The notes below the pieces were generated by a model. It was given only the letters and a program-made list of their open reading frames with translations. It did no database searches and was not told the DNA's origin. Below, one piece after another: positions 36,678 through 45,183 of a stretch of DNA of 64,000 nucleotides. The position numbers were made by a program, and so were the translations under genes. Positions within the stretch are counted from its first letter, which is position 1, and every line of letters begins with the position of its first letter. Location: positions 2,243,400-2,307,399 of the forward strand of contig NZ_AP014648.1 of assembly GCF_000828475.1 (NCBI RefSeq), in the 5' to 3' direction. Source of the stretch: Methyloceanibacter caenitepidi. Lineage in GTDB: Bacteria > Pseudomonadota > Alphaproteobacteria > Rhizobiales > Methyloligellaceae.

Positions 36678-39152
36678 ATGAATGAGCAAGACCAAAACCT
36701 GACCACCGAAAGTCTGCAGAAGAGCGAGGAGACCACCGAGTCCCCGACCGCCGCCGGACGGGCCGAGTCGGCCTATCCCGAGCTGCCGAACGATGCGGTC
36801 ATTCTGCTGCCGACGCGCAACGCGGTGCTGTTTCCGGGCGTGGTCGCCCCCCTGATGGTTGGCCGCCCCCAGACCGTCGCCGGTGCGCAAGCCGCCGCGC
36901 AAGCCGGCAAACCCGTCGGCGTGCTGCTGCAAAGCGACCCGAGCGCCGACGCGCCGGGCCCCGACCAGCTGAACCGTGTCGGCACCATGGCCGAAATCAT
37001 GCGCTATGTGACGTCGCCCGACGGCGCTCATCATCTCGTCGTGCGCGGCATGAACCGCTTCAAGGTTCTGGAGATCCTCGACGGATATCCGTTTCTCGCG
37101 GCGCGGATCGAGGAGGTCGGCGGATCCGAGGTGTTCTCGACCGAGCTTGCGGCCCGGGTGCATCAGCTGCGCGAGCGCGCGCGTGAGGCACTGTCGCTCC
37201 TGCCCAATGCGCCGGACGAACTCGCCGGCGCCCTCGAGCAGATCGAGTCGCCCTCCATGCTGGCCGACTTCATCGCCAATGTCATGGATATCAGCCCGCC
37301 CGAGAAGCAGGGCATCCTCGAAACGTTCGACGTGTCCGACCGCATCGACAAGGTGCTGCGCGAACTCGTGCAGCAGATCGAGGTTCTGCGCCTGTCGAAG
37401 CAAATCGGCGAGCAGACGCAAGAGTCGCTGTCCGGGCGTCAGCGCGAACATATCCTGCGCGAGCAGCTTCGCCAGATCCAAAAGGAGCTTGGCGAGGGCG
37501 AAGACGGCGAAGCCGAGATCGCCGAGTTGCGCGAGGCCATCGACAAGGCCGAGATGTCCGAGGAAGCGGAGACGCAGGCCAAGAAGGAACTGCGCCGCCT
37601 GGAGCGCATGCCCGAGGCGTCCGCCGAGCACGGCATGATCCGCACCTACCTGGATTGGCTGATCGAGCTGCCCTGGTCGAAGCTCTCTGAGGAGACGATC
37701 GACATCGCCGAGGCGCGCCGCATCCTCGATGAAGATCACTACGGCCTGCCGAAGGTGAAACAGCGGATCCTGGAGTATCTTGCCGTCCGCAAGCTCAACC
37801 CCGATGGCAACAGCCCGATCCTGTGCTTCGTCGGCCCGCCTGGCGTCGGCAAGACCTCGCTCGGCCAGTCAATCGCGCGCGCCATGGGCCGCCAGTTCGG
37901 GCGGATCAGCCTCGGCGGCGTTCATGACGAAGCGGAGATCCGCGGCCACCGGCGGACCTATGTGGGCGCCCTGCCCGGCAATATCGTGCAGGCGCTGCGC
38001 AAGGCCGAGACGCGCAATCCCGTCTTCATGCTCGACGAGATGGACAAGCTGAGCGCCAGCTTCCATGGCGATCCGTCCGCGGCGCTGCTCGAGGTCTTGG
38101 ATCCTGCGCAGAACAGCACGTTCCGCGACAACTATCTCGGTGTCCCGTTCGACCTGTCGAAGGTGATGTTCATCGGGACGGCGAACGTGCTCGACCAGAT
38201 TCCTGCGCCCTTGCGCGACCGCATGGAGGTCATCGAGATCCCCGGCTACACCGAGGACGAGAAGGTCGAGATCGCCAAGCGCTACTTGGTGAGGCGGCAG
38301 CTCGAAGCGAGCGGCCTCACCCCGGAACAATGCGAGATTACCGAAGAGGCGCTGCGCACGATCATCGACGGCTACACCCGCGAGGCGGGCGTCCGTAATC
38401 TCGAGCGCGAGATCGGCGCCGTCTGCCGTCACGTGGCCATGCAGATCGCCGAAGGCGGCCAATCCAACATGCGCATCGACGTGGACGACCTGCACGGCAT
38501 CCTGGGCGCCCGCAAGGTCGACAACGAGGTGGCCATGCGGACGTCGGTACCCGGCGTCGCCACGGGCCTCGCCTGGACGCCGACGGGTGGCGATATTCTC
38601 TTCATCGAGTGCACGAAAGTGCCCGGCAAGGGCCGGCTCATCCTGACGGGTCAGCTCGGAGAGGTGATGAAGGAAAGCGCGCAAGCCGCTCTGTCTCTTC
38701 TAAAAGTCCGGGCTGGACACCTTGGGATCGAGCAGAGCGTGTTCGATACCTCGGATATCCATCTGCACGTCCCTGCGGGCGCCATCCCCAAGGACGGGCC
38801 GAGCGCGGGGGTGGCCATGTTCATCGCCCTCACCTCGCTCTTCACCGGGCGAACCGTTCGTAGCGACATCGCCATGACCGGCGAAATCTCGCTGCGCGGC
38901 CTCGTGCTGCCGATCGGCGGGGTGAAGAACAAGGTCCTCGCGGCGGTCCGCGCCGGGATCAAAACCGTGATGCTGCCCGAACGCAATCGCCGGGACTTCG
39001 AGGATATTCCGGAAGCCGCGCGCGAAGCGGTCAAGTTCGTCTGGATGTCGACCGTGGACGACGCGCTGGCCGCGGCTCTGAGCCCCCCGGAAGTGCCCGC
39101 CGACAGCCCCAACGACCTGTCCGACGATCAGCGCCGGCTGGCCAGCGGCTAG
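36678..39152 (+). CDS. lon: ATP-dependent protease Lon
   Basis: 824 residues from ATG 36678 (GTG 36669 is an in-frame alternative). The N-terminal substrate domain starts LPNDAVILLPTRNAVLFPG. A coiled coil around QREHILREQLRQIQKELGEG follows. The AAA+ module has Walker A GPPGVGKTSLG and Walker B VFMLDEMDKL. The peptidase domain has the catalytic Ser in PKDGPSAGVAMF and the Lys in GGVKNKVLAA. Cytoplasmic hexamer that degrades misfolded and regulatory proteins. Second-copy Lon proteins paired with hsp20 are known; whether this is the main or an accessory Lon cannot be told from this window. Confidence 0.96.
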   Translation: MNEQDQNLTTESLQKSEETTESPTAAGRAESAYPELPNDAVILLPTRNAVLFPGVVAPLMVGRPQTVAGAQAAAQAGKPVGVLLQSDPSADAPGPDQLNRVGTMAEIMRYVTSPDGAHHLVVRGMNRFKVLEILDGYPFLAARIEEVGGSEVFSTELAARVHQLRERAREALSLLPNAPDELAGALEQIESPSMLADFIANVMDISPPEKQGILETFDVSDRIDKVLRELVQQIEVLRLSKQIGEQTQESLSGRQREHILREQLRQIQKELGEGEDGEAEIAELREAIDKAEMSEEAETQAKKELRRLERMPEASAEHGMIRTYLDWLIELPWSKLSEETIDIAEARRILDEDHYGLPKVKQRILEYLAVRKLNPDGNSPILCFVGPPGVGKTSLGQSIARAMGRQFGRISLGGVHDEAEIRGHRRTYVGALPGNIVQALRKAETRNPVFMLDEMDKLSASFHGDPSAALLEVLDPAQNSTFRDNYLGVPFDLSKVMFIGTANVLDQIPAPLRDRMEVIEIPGYTEDEKVEIAKRYLVRRQLEASGLTPEQCEITEEALRTIIDGYTREAGVRNLEREIGAVCRHVAMQIAEGGQSNMRIDVDDLHGILGARKVDNEVAMRTSVPGVATGLAWTPTGGDILFIECTKVPGKGRLILTGQLGEVMKESAQAALSLLKVRAGHLGIEQSVFDTSDIHLHVPAGAIPKDGPSAGVAMFIALTSLFTGRTVRSDIAMTGEISLRGLVLPIGGVKNKVLAAVRAGIKTVMLPERNRRDFEDIPEAAREAVKFVWMSTVDDALAAALSPPEVPADSPNDLSDDQRRLASG

Positions 39153-39159
39153 ACGCCCC

Positions 39160-39954
39160 GTGATCACGATGGAGCGGCTTGGGCGCGACCTTGTGGCGCT
39201 CGGCGTCGCGCCGGGCGACACGTTGATGCTGCACGTCTCGTTGCGCGCCATCGGCTCCATCGAGAATGGCCCTGACGGCTTGCTCGCGGCGTTGACTGCC
39301 GCCGTGGGGCCGGACGGCACACTCCTGATGATTTTGAGCGCGGACATCGCCCATGACTGGGTCAACAAGCGGCCCGAGGCGGAGCGCGCGGCCCTCCTTG
39401 CGGATGCGCCGGTGTTCGACCCGCTGGAGGCCCCGGCCTTTTCGGAAGTCGGATTTTTCGCCGATGTCTTCCGAACGGCGCCCGGAACGCGCGTCACCGA
39501 CAACCCGTCCGGCCGGTTCGGGGCGCGGGGGCTGCTCGCCGAAACGCTTCTGCGCGATGCGCCTTGGCACGACTATTATGGTCCCGGGTCGCCGCTGGAG
39601 CGGCTCTGCGAAGCGGGCGGCAAAATCCTCCGCATTGGCGCGAACCCGGACACCACCACTGTCCTGCACTACGCGGAGTATCTGGCCGACGTGCCCGGCA
39701 AGCGGCGCGTACGCCGTCACTATCGCTGTCAGGGGGCGGGCGGGCCGGTCATCAGGGCTGTGGAATGCCTCGATGACGAAGACGGCATCGTTCTCGTCGA
39801 TGGCGAGGACTATTTTGCCTGTATTTTGAAGGTCTATCTGGCTCTCGGCCGTGCGAGGCGTGGCCAAGTGGGAAACGCGCCTGCCGAACTGATCGATGCC
39901 AACGACATCACCACTTTCGGGGCTCGGTGGATGACGGAGACGTTTGCCCGATAG
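39160..39954 (+). CDS. AAC(3)/antibiotic N-acetyltransferase-fold protein
   Basis: 264 residues from GTG 39160 or 261 from ATG 39169. Family features are LGVAPGDTLMLHVSLRAIG, GPDGLLAALTAAVGPDGTLLM, FRTAPGTRVTDNPSGRFGARG and WHDYYGPGSPLERL, matching the aminoglycoside 3-N-acetyltransferase/YokD fold with its central His (VLHYAEY). It lies 7 nt after lon. Many chromosomal members have unknown acceptors, so this should not be read as a resistance gene without testing. Confidence 0.85.
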   Translation: MITMERLGRDLVALGVAPGDTLMLHVSLRAIGSIENGPDGLLAALTAAVGPDGTLLMILSADIAHDWVNKRPEAERAALLADAPVFDPLEAPAFSEVGFFADVFRTAPGTRVTDNPSGRFGARGLLAETLLRDAPWHDYYGPGSPLERLCEAGGKILRIGANPDTTTVLHYAEYLADVPGKRRVRRHYRCQGAGGPVIRAVECLDDEDGIVLVDGEDYFACILKVYLALGRARRGQVGNAPAELIDANDITTFGARWMTETFAR

Positions 39955-39978
39955 ACCGCCTCTACTGCCCGGTTTTTT
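39955..39978 (+). terminator. Weak intrinsic terminator after the AAC(3)-like gene
   Basis: ACCG (39955-39958) can pair with CGGT (39970-39973), followed by a six-T run (39973-39978). The stem is short, so this is tentative. Confidence 0.35.
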
Positions 39979-40075
39979 ATTGACCCGAACAGCGCACACG
40001 GACAGGTTGCTCCAAATCGGTCTTTATCTGGGCTGGTGCTGCCCCTATGATCCCCACATTCATTGGGGGGGTCCC

Positions 40076-40267
40076 ATGCGGTTCCTACTTGGCTTCATAT
40101 TGGGCGTTGCGCTGACGGTCGTGGCCGCGTTCGTCATGGATCAGCGCGAGCAGCAGGTCGAAAAGCGCGTCGTCAATTGGGACGTCGTGAACGAGAAAGT
40201 CGGCGCGGCCACGAAGGACGCGCAACAGGTCTGGTCCGACTTCACCAGCGAGATGACGAGCCAGTAA
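40076..40267 (+). CDS. Small membrane-anchored protein (63 residues)
   Basis: ATG 40076 follows a GGGGGG ribosome-binding stretch. The N-terminus MRFLLGFILGVALTVVAAFV is a membrane anchor. The remaining 43 residues are polar and probably helical (DQREQQVEKRVVNWDVVNEK), ending DFTSEMTSQ. No family recognised; short proteins of this form recur in Rhizobiales. It converges on the minus-strand gene that follows, with 20 nt between stops. Confidence 0.6.
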   Translation: MRFLLGFILGVALTVVAAFVMDQREQQVEKRVVNWDVVNEKVGAATKDAQQVWSDFTSEMTSQ

Positions 40268-40287
40268 AACGACTCTGCCTCAACGCG

Positions 40288-40785
40288 CTATGCGCGGGAC
40301 TTCCACCAAAATTCGAAAGCCGCCGGCAGCGCCGCATTCTTGATTTGCGGGGGCTTTGGCGGCTTGTCCTCCCGCCGGCTCTTGGGATGGGAGCTCGATT
40401 TCTCGGCCTGGGTCGTCGCCACCATGTTCATGCCGATCAGGAAGGCGGCGCCGCTGCCGACGACCGTCAAGATTGCGACTGTCCGCAGCGCGCGCCGTAA
40501 CTCCCTTCGGCCGGGAGATTCCAGCCGCACGGTCCGGTTCACATAGGCCAAGAACGAGCTGAACAGGGCCGCCAACGCGCCGCCGCTAAATACAAGCATG
40601 GCCATTGTCACTTTGCGGTCGACGGTCGCCTGCGGCTCCATGGCCACGATGGTCAGCAGCACCAGCGCGGCGATGCCGTTCAGACCGATAAGGAAAGACA
40701 GCGCCCGGCCGGCCAGACGGTTTCGCTCCCGCTCGACAAAGGTGTGGTCAAGGCCGGGTCCAGACTGGGGGCTATTCACGGTCAT
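40288..40785 (-). CDS. Hypothetical three-helix membrane protein
   Basis: 165 residues from ATG 40785, which has GGGAG upstream. Three hydrophobic segments are seen: ALSFLIGLNGIAALVLLTIV, TMAMLVFSGGALAALFSSFL and AILTVVGSGAAFLIGMNMVA. The C-terminal tail is Lys/Pro-rich (HPKSRREDKPPKPPQ). No enzymatic motif and no family recognised. It lies 20 nt downstream of the acetamidase gene on the same strand and may be its operon partner. The long open frame that extends upstream through the acetamidase gene is shadow. Confidence 0.65.
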   Translation of the reverse strand: MTVNSPQSGPGLDHTFVERERNRLAGRALSFLIGLNGIAALVLLTIVAMEPQATVDRKVTMAMLVFSGGALAALFSSFLAYVNRTVRLESPGRRELRRALRTVAILTVVGSGAAFLIGMNMVATTQAEKSSSHPKSRREDKPPKPPQIKNAALPAAFEFWWKSRA

Positions 40786-40805
40786 ATCGAAACTCCCAAG
40801 CCTCG

Positions 40806-41744
40806 CTAGCGCAGCACCATCTTCGGAAAATACAACGAAACCGTCCAGTTGGGGGCATTGACGATTTCGCTGATCCGCAGATCGGCACAGACGCTGCACA
40901 GCATATACGCATCCACCGCGGCCATATTTGTGCTGGCGCAAAGCCAATCGACCATCCCTGAGACGGCGTCCCGCGCCGCCTGCATCAGATCCGGACCGAC
41001 CCCCGTCGTGGCCCGGTACCCGGCCTCGTCCAGATGGCGGGACACCGGCCCGCGCGTCTCGAAACGCGGATAGGCGAGCCCCGCATGCTTGATCAGGCCG
41101 ATCTCGATCGCGACGACCATGGGGCTCTCGATGGCTGTCCCGCACACCTCCCCGTCCCCCTGGGCAGCATGGGTGTCGCCGAGCGACAACAAGCCGCCTG
41201 CGACCTCCACCGGCAGGTAGAGCGTCGTGCCGACGGCGTTGTCGCGGATATCGAGATTGCCGCCAACCCGGCGCGGCGGGATCACCGAATGCACGCCCGG
41301 CTTGGCGGGCGCGAGGCCAACCGTGCCGCAGAACGGCCGCAAGGGGACGGCAGCGCTCGCCCCGAACAGGGCCGGCGCCAGCGTCCGCGCATCGTACTTC
41401 CAGATATGGAGCGCGGGCTCGGGGAACTGATCGGCCAAAAGGCCGAAGCCCGGAATATTGGCGGTCCAGCCCCACCCGGACGGCTCGAAATCCTTGAAGG
41501 TCACGGCGACCGCGTCCCCTGGCTCCGCGCCCTCGATATAGATGGGCCCGGTCACGGGGTTCACGCGAGAGGAATCCCGCGCGAGGAACTGCTCGAGTGT
41601 AGTGTCGGGCCCCACCTGCCCCGCCGAGGCATCGATGGTCTCGATCTCGACCGTCTCGCCTGGCCGCACGGTCAGGATGGGCTCGATGGCGTTGTCCCAG
41701 CCGAAATGATGGTGGTGCTGATGGATCGTATGATTGCAGAGCAC
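40806..41744 (-). CDS. Acetamidase/formamidase family protein
   Basis: 312 residues starting at GTG 41744 with a strong GGGAGGG site. Family landmarks are HHHHFGWDNAIEPILTVRPGE, GPIYIEGAEPGDAV, the Asp/His block SLGDTHAAQGDGEVCGTAIES, and NPxxPP-like SVIPPRRVGGNLDIR. The family hydrolyses formamide, acetamide and related short amides to ammonia and the acid; the specific substrate is not clear. The His-rich N-terminus (HQHHHHFGWD) is normal for the family. Confidence 0.9.
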   Translation of the reverse strand: MLCNHTIHQHHHHFGWDNAIEPILTVRPGETVEIETIDASAGQVGPDTTLEQFLARDSSRVNPVTGPIYIEGAEPGDAVAVTFKDFEPSGWGWTANIPGFGLLADQFPEPALHIWKYDARTLAPALFGASAAVPLRPFCGTVGLAPAKPGVHSVIPPRRVGGNLDIRDNAVGTTLYLPVEVAGGLLSLGDTHAAQGDGEVCGTAIESPMVVAIEIGLIKHAGLAYPRFETRGPVSRHLDEAGYRATTGVGPDLMQAARDAVSGMVDWLCASTNMAAVDAYMLCSVCADLRISEIVNAPNWTVSLYFPKMVLR

Positions 41745-41861
41745 CGGTACCCTCCCGCCGCGCTTGGCCGATAGCGCATCATACCGATAATGAGATGATT
41801 GGGAGGCTGCGTTGTCGCCGCGCGTGGCGGCGAGCCTGGGGCAAATACGTAGGGCCAGGTC

Positions 41862-41954
41862 TGGCGGAGACGGGGGGATTCGAACCCCCGATACAGCTTT
41901 ACACTGTATAACGGTTTAGCAAACCGCCGCCTTCAGCCTCTCGGCCACGTCTCC
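41862..41954 (-). tRNA. tRNA-Ser (anticodon GCU)
   Basis: Class II tRNA of 93 nt including encoded CCA (minus-strand CCA at plus 41862-41864). The acceptor stem GGAGAC pairs with GTCTCC. The anticodon loop reads TTTGCTAAA inside the stem GG..CC, the long variable arm is TATACAGTGTAAAGCTGTA, and the T-loop is GGTTCGAATCC. Anticodon GCT reads AGC/AGU serine codons. Confidence 0.97.
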
Positions 41955-41966
41955 GCTGGACGCAAA

Positions 41967-41995
41967 GGCTTACTGGTCTCGTTCGAGCCGGTCAA
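41967..41995 (-). promoter_or_regulatory. Promoter of the tRNA-Ser gene
   Basis: On the minus strand, TTGACC (plus 41990-41995), a 17-nt spacer, and TAAGCC (plus 41967-41972), placing the start about 6-7 nt before the tRNA 5' end. The -35 is good and the -10 moderate. Confidence 0.5.
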
Positions 41996-42120
41996 CACGC
42001 GTGCGTGCGATTTCCAGCCACACAGAGCCCTTGGGAGCCAGGGCCGAGCGGGCCGGCCCCGTATTGCACTCGGGAACAATATGCTAGGCTGATGGTTCGA
42101 AATCCTGGGAGGACTAGCGC

Positions 42121-42753
42121 ATGAGCGGCGTCATCCGGTTCGGATGGCCTAGGCGTGCGGCGGCGTGCCTCGGCATAGCTTTTGCCGCCGCGTCTCTTGC
42201 CGTGCCCAATACAGCGCGGGCCGGGAGCGCCGAGTATTGCGTGACCTGCAAGAACCCCAACGCCTCCTACCGCTGCCGCCTCGAAGGAAGCGGCGTCACC
42301 CAGAGCGACGCGTTCAAGCTCTATTGCGTGGTGCGGACCACCAAGGAGGGCAATCACGCCTCCTGCGCGGCGAAGAAGGACCCCAACTGCGCCGGCGTGG
42401 TGAAGGTCTACAACTACGATGGCCCCACCCTGCCCCCAAAAGTCACGGATGACGCGCGCGTCCGCCAGCTGAACGAGCGCGTGGAACGGGAAAACCGGGC
42501 GTTCGAGGACAAGCGCGGCGAGCAACCCAAATCCCTGTTCGAGATGGGCGGCCGCGCCTATGACGCCTCGAAGCGCGGGCTGCAGGGAGCCGGTGCCGCG
42601 ATCGGCATTGGCGCCGGCGCAAAGAACCAGCAGGCCGCGCCACCCCCGCCTCCGCCGCCCGCAGCTCAGGAGGCGCCGAAGCCGCAGAAGAATTTCGCGC
42701 GCCGCAGCTGGGACTGCATGACGTCCTGGTTCCGGGAGTGCGGCAAAGAGTAA
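42121..42753 (+). CDS. Secreted Cys-containing hypothetical protein
   Basis: 210 residues with GGGAGGA upstream of the ATG. The signal peptide (1-35) ends TARA-GSA. The mature N-terminal domain carries six cysteines (YCVTCKNP, YRCRLEG, LYCVVRT, ASCAAKKDPNCAG) in spacing suggestive of disulfides. A charged helix, a Pro/Ala linker with seven prolines in a row, and WDCMTSWFRECGKE at the C-terminus follow. Not recognised as a known family. Expected location is the periplasm or outside the cell. A possible promoter (TTGCACT, then GCTAGGCT) lies at 42064-42090. Confidence 0.6.
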   Translation: MSGVIRFGWPRRAAACLGIAFAAASLAVPNTARAGSAEYCVTCKNPNASYRCRLEGSGVTQSDAFKLYCVVRTTKEGNHASCAAKKDPNCAGVVKVYNYDGPTLPPKVTDDARVRQLNERVERENRAFEDKRGEQPKSLFEMGGRAYDASKRGLQGAGAAIGIGAGAKNQQAAPPPPPPPAAQEAPKPQKNFARRSWDCMTSWFRECGKE

Positions 42754-42786
42754 GGCGGCACGCCGGTTTCGCCGGCATCCCGCCTT
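42752..42786. terminator. Bidirectional terminator between convergent genes
   Basis: Nested hairpin: outer stem AAGGCGG/CCGCCTT (42752-42758 and 42780-42786), inner stem GCCGG/CCGGC (42762-42766 and 42772-42776), short loop. It begins within the stop of the secreted protein and lies before the stop of the Sel1 gene on the other strand, so it can serve both. Confidence 0.6.
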
Positions 42787-42828
42787 CAGCGCACACTCTG
42801 GCGCGCTTGAACCTCGCCCAATCCGACC

Positions 42829-43104
42829 CTAGTGGGTCTGAAGCCACTCGCGCGCTTGGCGTTGGGCTTCGGAGATCTGATCGGTGGTCATCTCCCGAGC
42901 CAGCTCCAGCCGGTAGTCACGCGCGGACTCGTTGCCGCGCGCCGCCGACAGGTTGAACCACTTGTGCGCGGTGACGAGATCGACATCCACGTCGCGCCCC
43001 GTCGCATACAGCATTCCAAGCTCGAACAGCGCATCCGCTCCGCCGGCCTGAACCGCAGGCTCAAACTGGCTGCCCAAGACTGTTCCAAGTTCCAATCGTG
43101 CCAT
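42829..43104 (-). CDS. Short Sel1-repeat protein
   Basis: 91 residues from ATG 43104 with GGGGGA upstream. One clear Sel1-like/TPR repeat: ADALFELGMLYATGRDVDVD followed by LVTAHKWFNLSAARGNESA. The C-terminus is a charged helix (EAQRQAREWLQTH). Sel1 repeats mediate protein-protein contacts; no signal peptide is seen, so it is probably cytoplasmic. The longer in-frame extension upstream lacks support. Confidence 0.75.
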   Translation of the reverse strand: MARLELGTVLGSQFEPAVQAGGADALFELGMLYATGRDVDVDLVTAHKWFNLSAARGNESARDYRLELAREMTTDQISEAQRQAREWLQTH

Positions 43105-43441
43105 GACGTCCCCCGTTTTGGCTCTTTGTCCCGCCGCGCATTCGGCTTTCCCCACGAAAGACTTTCGATGCGCGGTGTTGCGTTCAACGAAGACGATCAT
43201 CGGCGAGGTCTTTGAAGAACGTCTGAATCGATGTGCTTAACGCAAGCTCACCCAAGTCTGAATCGCTTGGTAAGCTTGCTTTACGAGGGCACGGGAATCC
43301 GCGGGCTAAAGATTAAGAACGCGGGTTTGAAAGGGTCCTCTAACCATTTCCAGTCGCGTCTCGCTAACCACGCGCAACTTTCCCACACGCGAACGAGATT
43401 GAGTGTCGTCCCGTTTTCCCGAAGCGGCGCAGCCAGAATGA
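43105..43441. other. Intergenic stretch without a recognised feature
   Basis: 337 nt between the Sel1 gene and the 3' end of the glycosyltransferase gene, both on the minus strand. It is AT-richer than average, with short AAGCTTGC-type repeats around 43240-43285. No hairpin with a T-run and no supported ORF. Confidence 0.5.
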
Positions 43442-45037
43442 CTAGCGCCGCGACGCCGCCGAGGGCTGCACGAGCGCTATCCTCCACTCCCAGGCTTTCG
43501 GCTGGGATGCGCTACCGAGGGTCGTCCACGGCACGTGCAAGGTCTTCGGCTTACCGACGACCTTTCCGTTGATTTGCCGGATGGCCGGCGCAGCCAGGGA
43601 CCAGAGGTCCTCCGCGTGGGATGGACGCCACACGACGACAGCCGGGGCGGCCAAATCCTGCGGCCGCACGGGGGGCAAGTGATACGGCCGGCGAAGCGAG
43701 ACGATGCGCGCCTCGGGAAGTAACGGGCGTAGATTGCCGCCATCGTTGCGGTCCATGACGATCAGCGTTCCGCCCCCGAAGCCGCGTGCCTTCAGTTCCT
43801 TGGCGAGCCCCTCGTACGGCACAGCGAGGCGGCAGTGATGGCAGTTCGGCCCCATAGCCTTGGCGAGGTACACCGCGCGTATCGGCACGACCGCAAGCGT
43901 GACTGCCAGCAGCACGGCGCCCATCACCGCCGGTCGGCGCGCCGGGGCGTCTTGTGCGGCGACCCACAACAGCCACAACGGCGTGAGCAGAAAGAAGGGA
44001 TGCATGTAGCGCTCGAGATAGTTCGAGGCGCCCGTCAGCACCGCTCCGAGGAACAGGAAGGCGAAGCCGGCGACGGTCATGTGTAGCAACAAGAGCGGCC
44101 AATCAGCCCCTGCGTGTGCGAGATTCCGGGGCTGTACGCCGCGCGTGATTCTCGACCACACCTCGGGCAGAAGGGCCGGAAACATCACCAGCAGAATGGC
44201 ATCGAGGGGGAAGAGAAAACCGAACGGCGCATAGCTCGCGGTGACGATCCCGGTCATGGTCGCGGTCAAACGATCCGAGGCCATGGGCGCTACCGTGCTG
44301 TCGAAGACCTGGACGAGGTTGTGGTGGTTGGCAACAAGCCAGTAGCCGAACGGCGCGGCTATCGCGGCGGCGACACCCACGCTCGCCAGCATGCGCATAT
44401 CGAAGAGCCGGGCCCGCAACGCGGGCTGAAGAAGCGCGCAAACGCAAAGAATGATCAGATAGGCGACGAAGCCGTACTTGGTGAGGAGACCGAGGCCCGC
44501 CACGAGCCCGAAGAGCACATAGTCTCCAAGCCGTCCGCGCTCCACTAGTCTCATAAAGGCCCAGAACGACGCGGCGATGGCGCAGGTCATCACAAGGCTG
44601 TGCGTCACGCCTTCGTGGATGTTCCACCCGATCTGGTAGAGCAGCAGCGGCGATAAGCTCGCGAGCACGACCCAGCGCCGATCGTCGAACAGCCGACGCG
44701 CAATCAGATAGAAAAATACGAATGTCGCGGTGAGCAGGCCGTACTTGATGATCAAGAAGCCCGCTAGACCCGGACCCGTCGCCTGCTGCACCGACCACAA
44801 CAGCCACTCGTAGACCGGCGGCTGGCGCTCCTGATAACCGAGCGCAAGGGTCTGGCCGAGAATATTGGCGGGAGCAGCGTCGAGCGAAAGATTATCGGAG
44901 TAGGCAAGCCGGAGAGCCGTGTGCACCAGCCCGTAAAGTGCGCCGAACAGCACAACCGCGCTAAGGCACCAGGGTGGGCAAAGTCTCTCTTCTGGGCGCG
45001 CGATGCAGACCTGCACCGGCATCACTGACGACGCCAT
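43442..45037 (-). CDS. Glycosyltransferase family 39-like membrane protein (ArnT/PMT type)
   Basis: 531 residues from ATG 45037; GTG 45046 is an alternative. About ten to twelve hydrophobic helices. The first extracytoplasmic loop carries the family signature LRLAYSDNLSLDAAPANILG and YQERQPPVYEWLLW, with the conserved acidic residue before the second helix. A soluble C-terminal periplasmic domain follows (from about residue 395, RGFGGGTLIVMDRNDGGNLR). Such enzymes transfer sugars from polyprenyl-phosphate donors to lipid or protein outside the membrane. The acceptor is unknown and no lipid A or glycan genes are adjacent. Confidence 0.78.
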   Translation of the reverse strand: MASSVMPVQVCIARPEERLCPPWCLSAVVLFGALYGLVHTALRLAYSDNLSLDAAPANILGQTLALGYQERQPPVYEWLLWSVQQATGPGLAGFLIIKYGLLTATFVFFYLIARRLFDDRRWVVLASLSPLLLYQIGWNIHEGVTHSLVMTCAIAASFWAFMRLVERGRLGDYVLFGLVAGLGLLTKYGFVAYLIILCVCALLQPALRARLFDMRMLASVGVAAAIAAPFGYWLVANHHNLVQVFDSTVAPMASDRLTATMTGIVTASYAPFGFLFPLDAILLVMFPALLPEVWSRITRGVQPRNLAHAGADWPLLLLHMTVAGFAFLFLGAVLTGASNYLERYMHPFFLLTPLWLLWVAAQDAPARRPAVMGAVLLAVTLAVVPIRAVYLAKAMGPNCHHCRLAVPYEGLAKELKARGFGGGTLIVMDRNDGGNLRPLLPEARIVSLRRPYHLPPVRPQDLAAPAVVVWRPSHAEDLWSLAAPAIRQINGKVVGKPKTLHVPWTTLGSASQPKAWEWRIALVQPSAASRR

Positions 45038-45183
45038 AGCTCTCACTCTTCTTCGCGCCCACGAAGATTTGAGTGAACGGGGCTACGGTTGAAATGTGTC
45101 GGCTTGGTGTCATCCGAGCCGCCTGCGGCAGCATGTCATCTGCCACGCGCTGGGACCCGCTTTGGGCCCCGCCATAGGACCAG

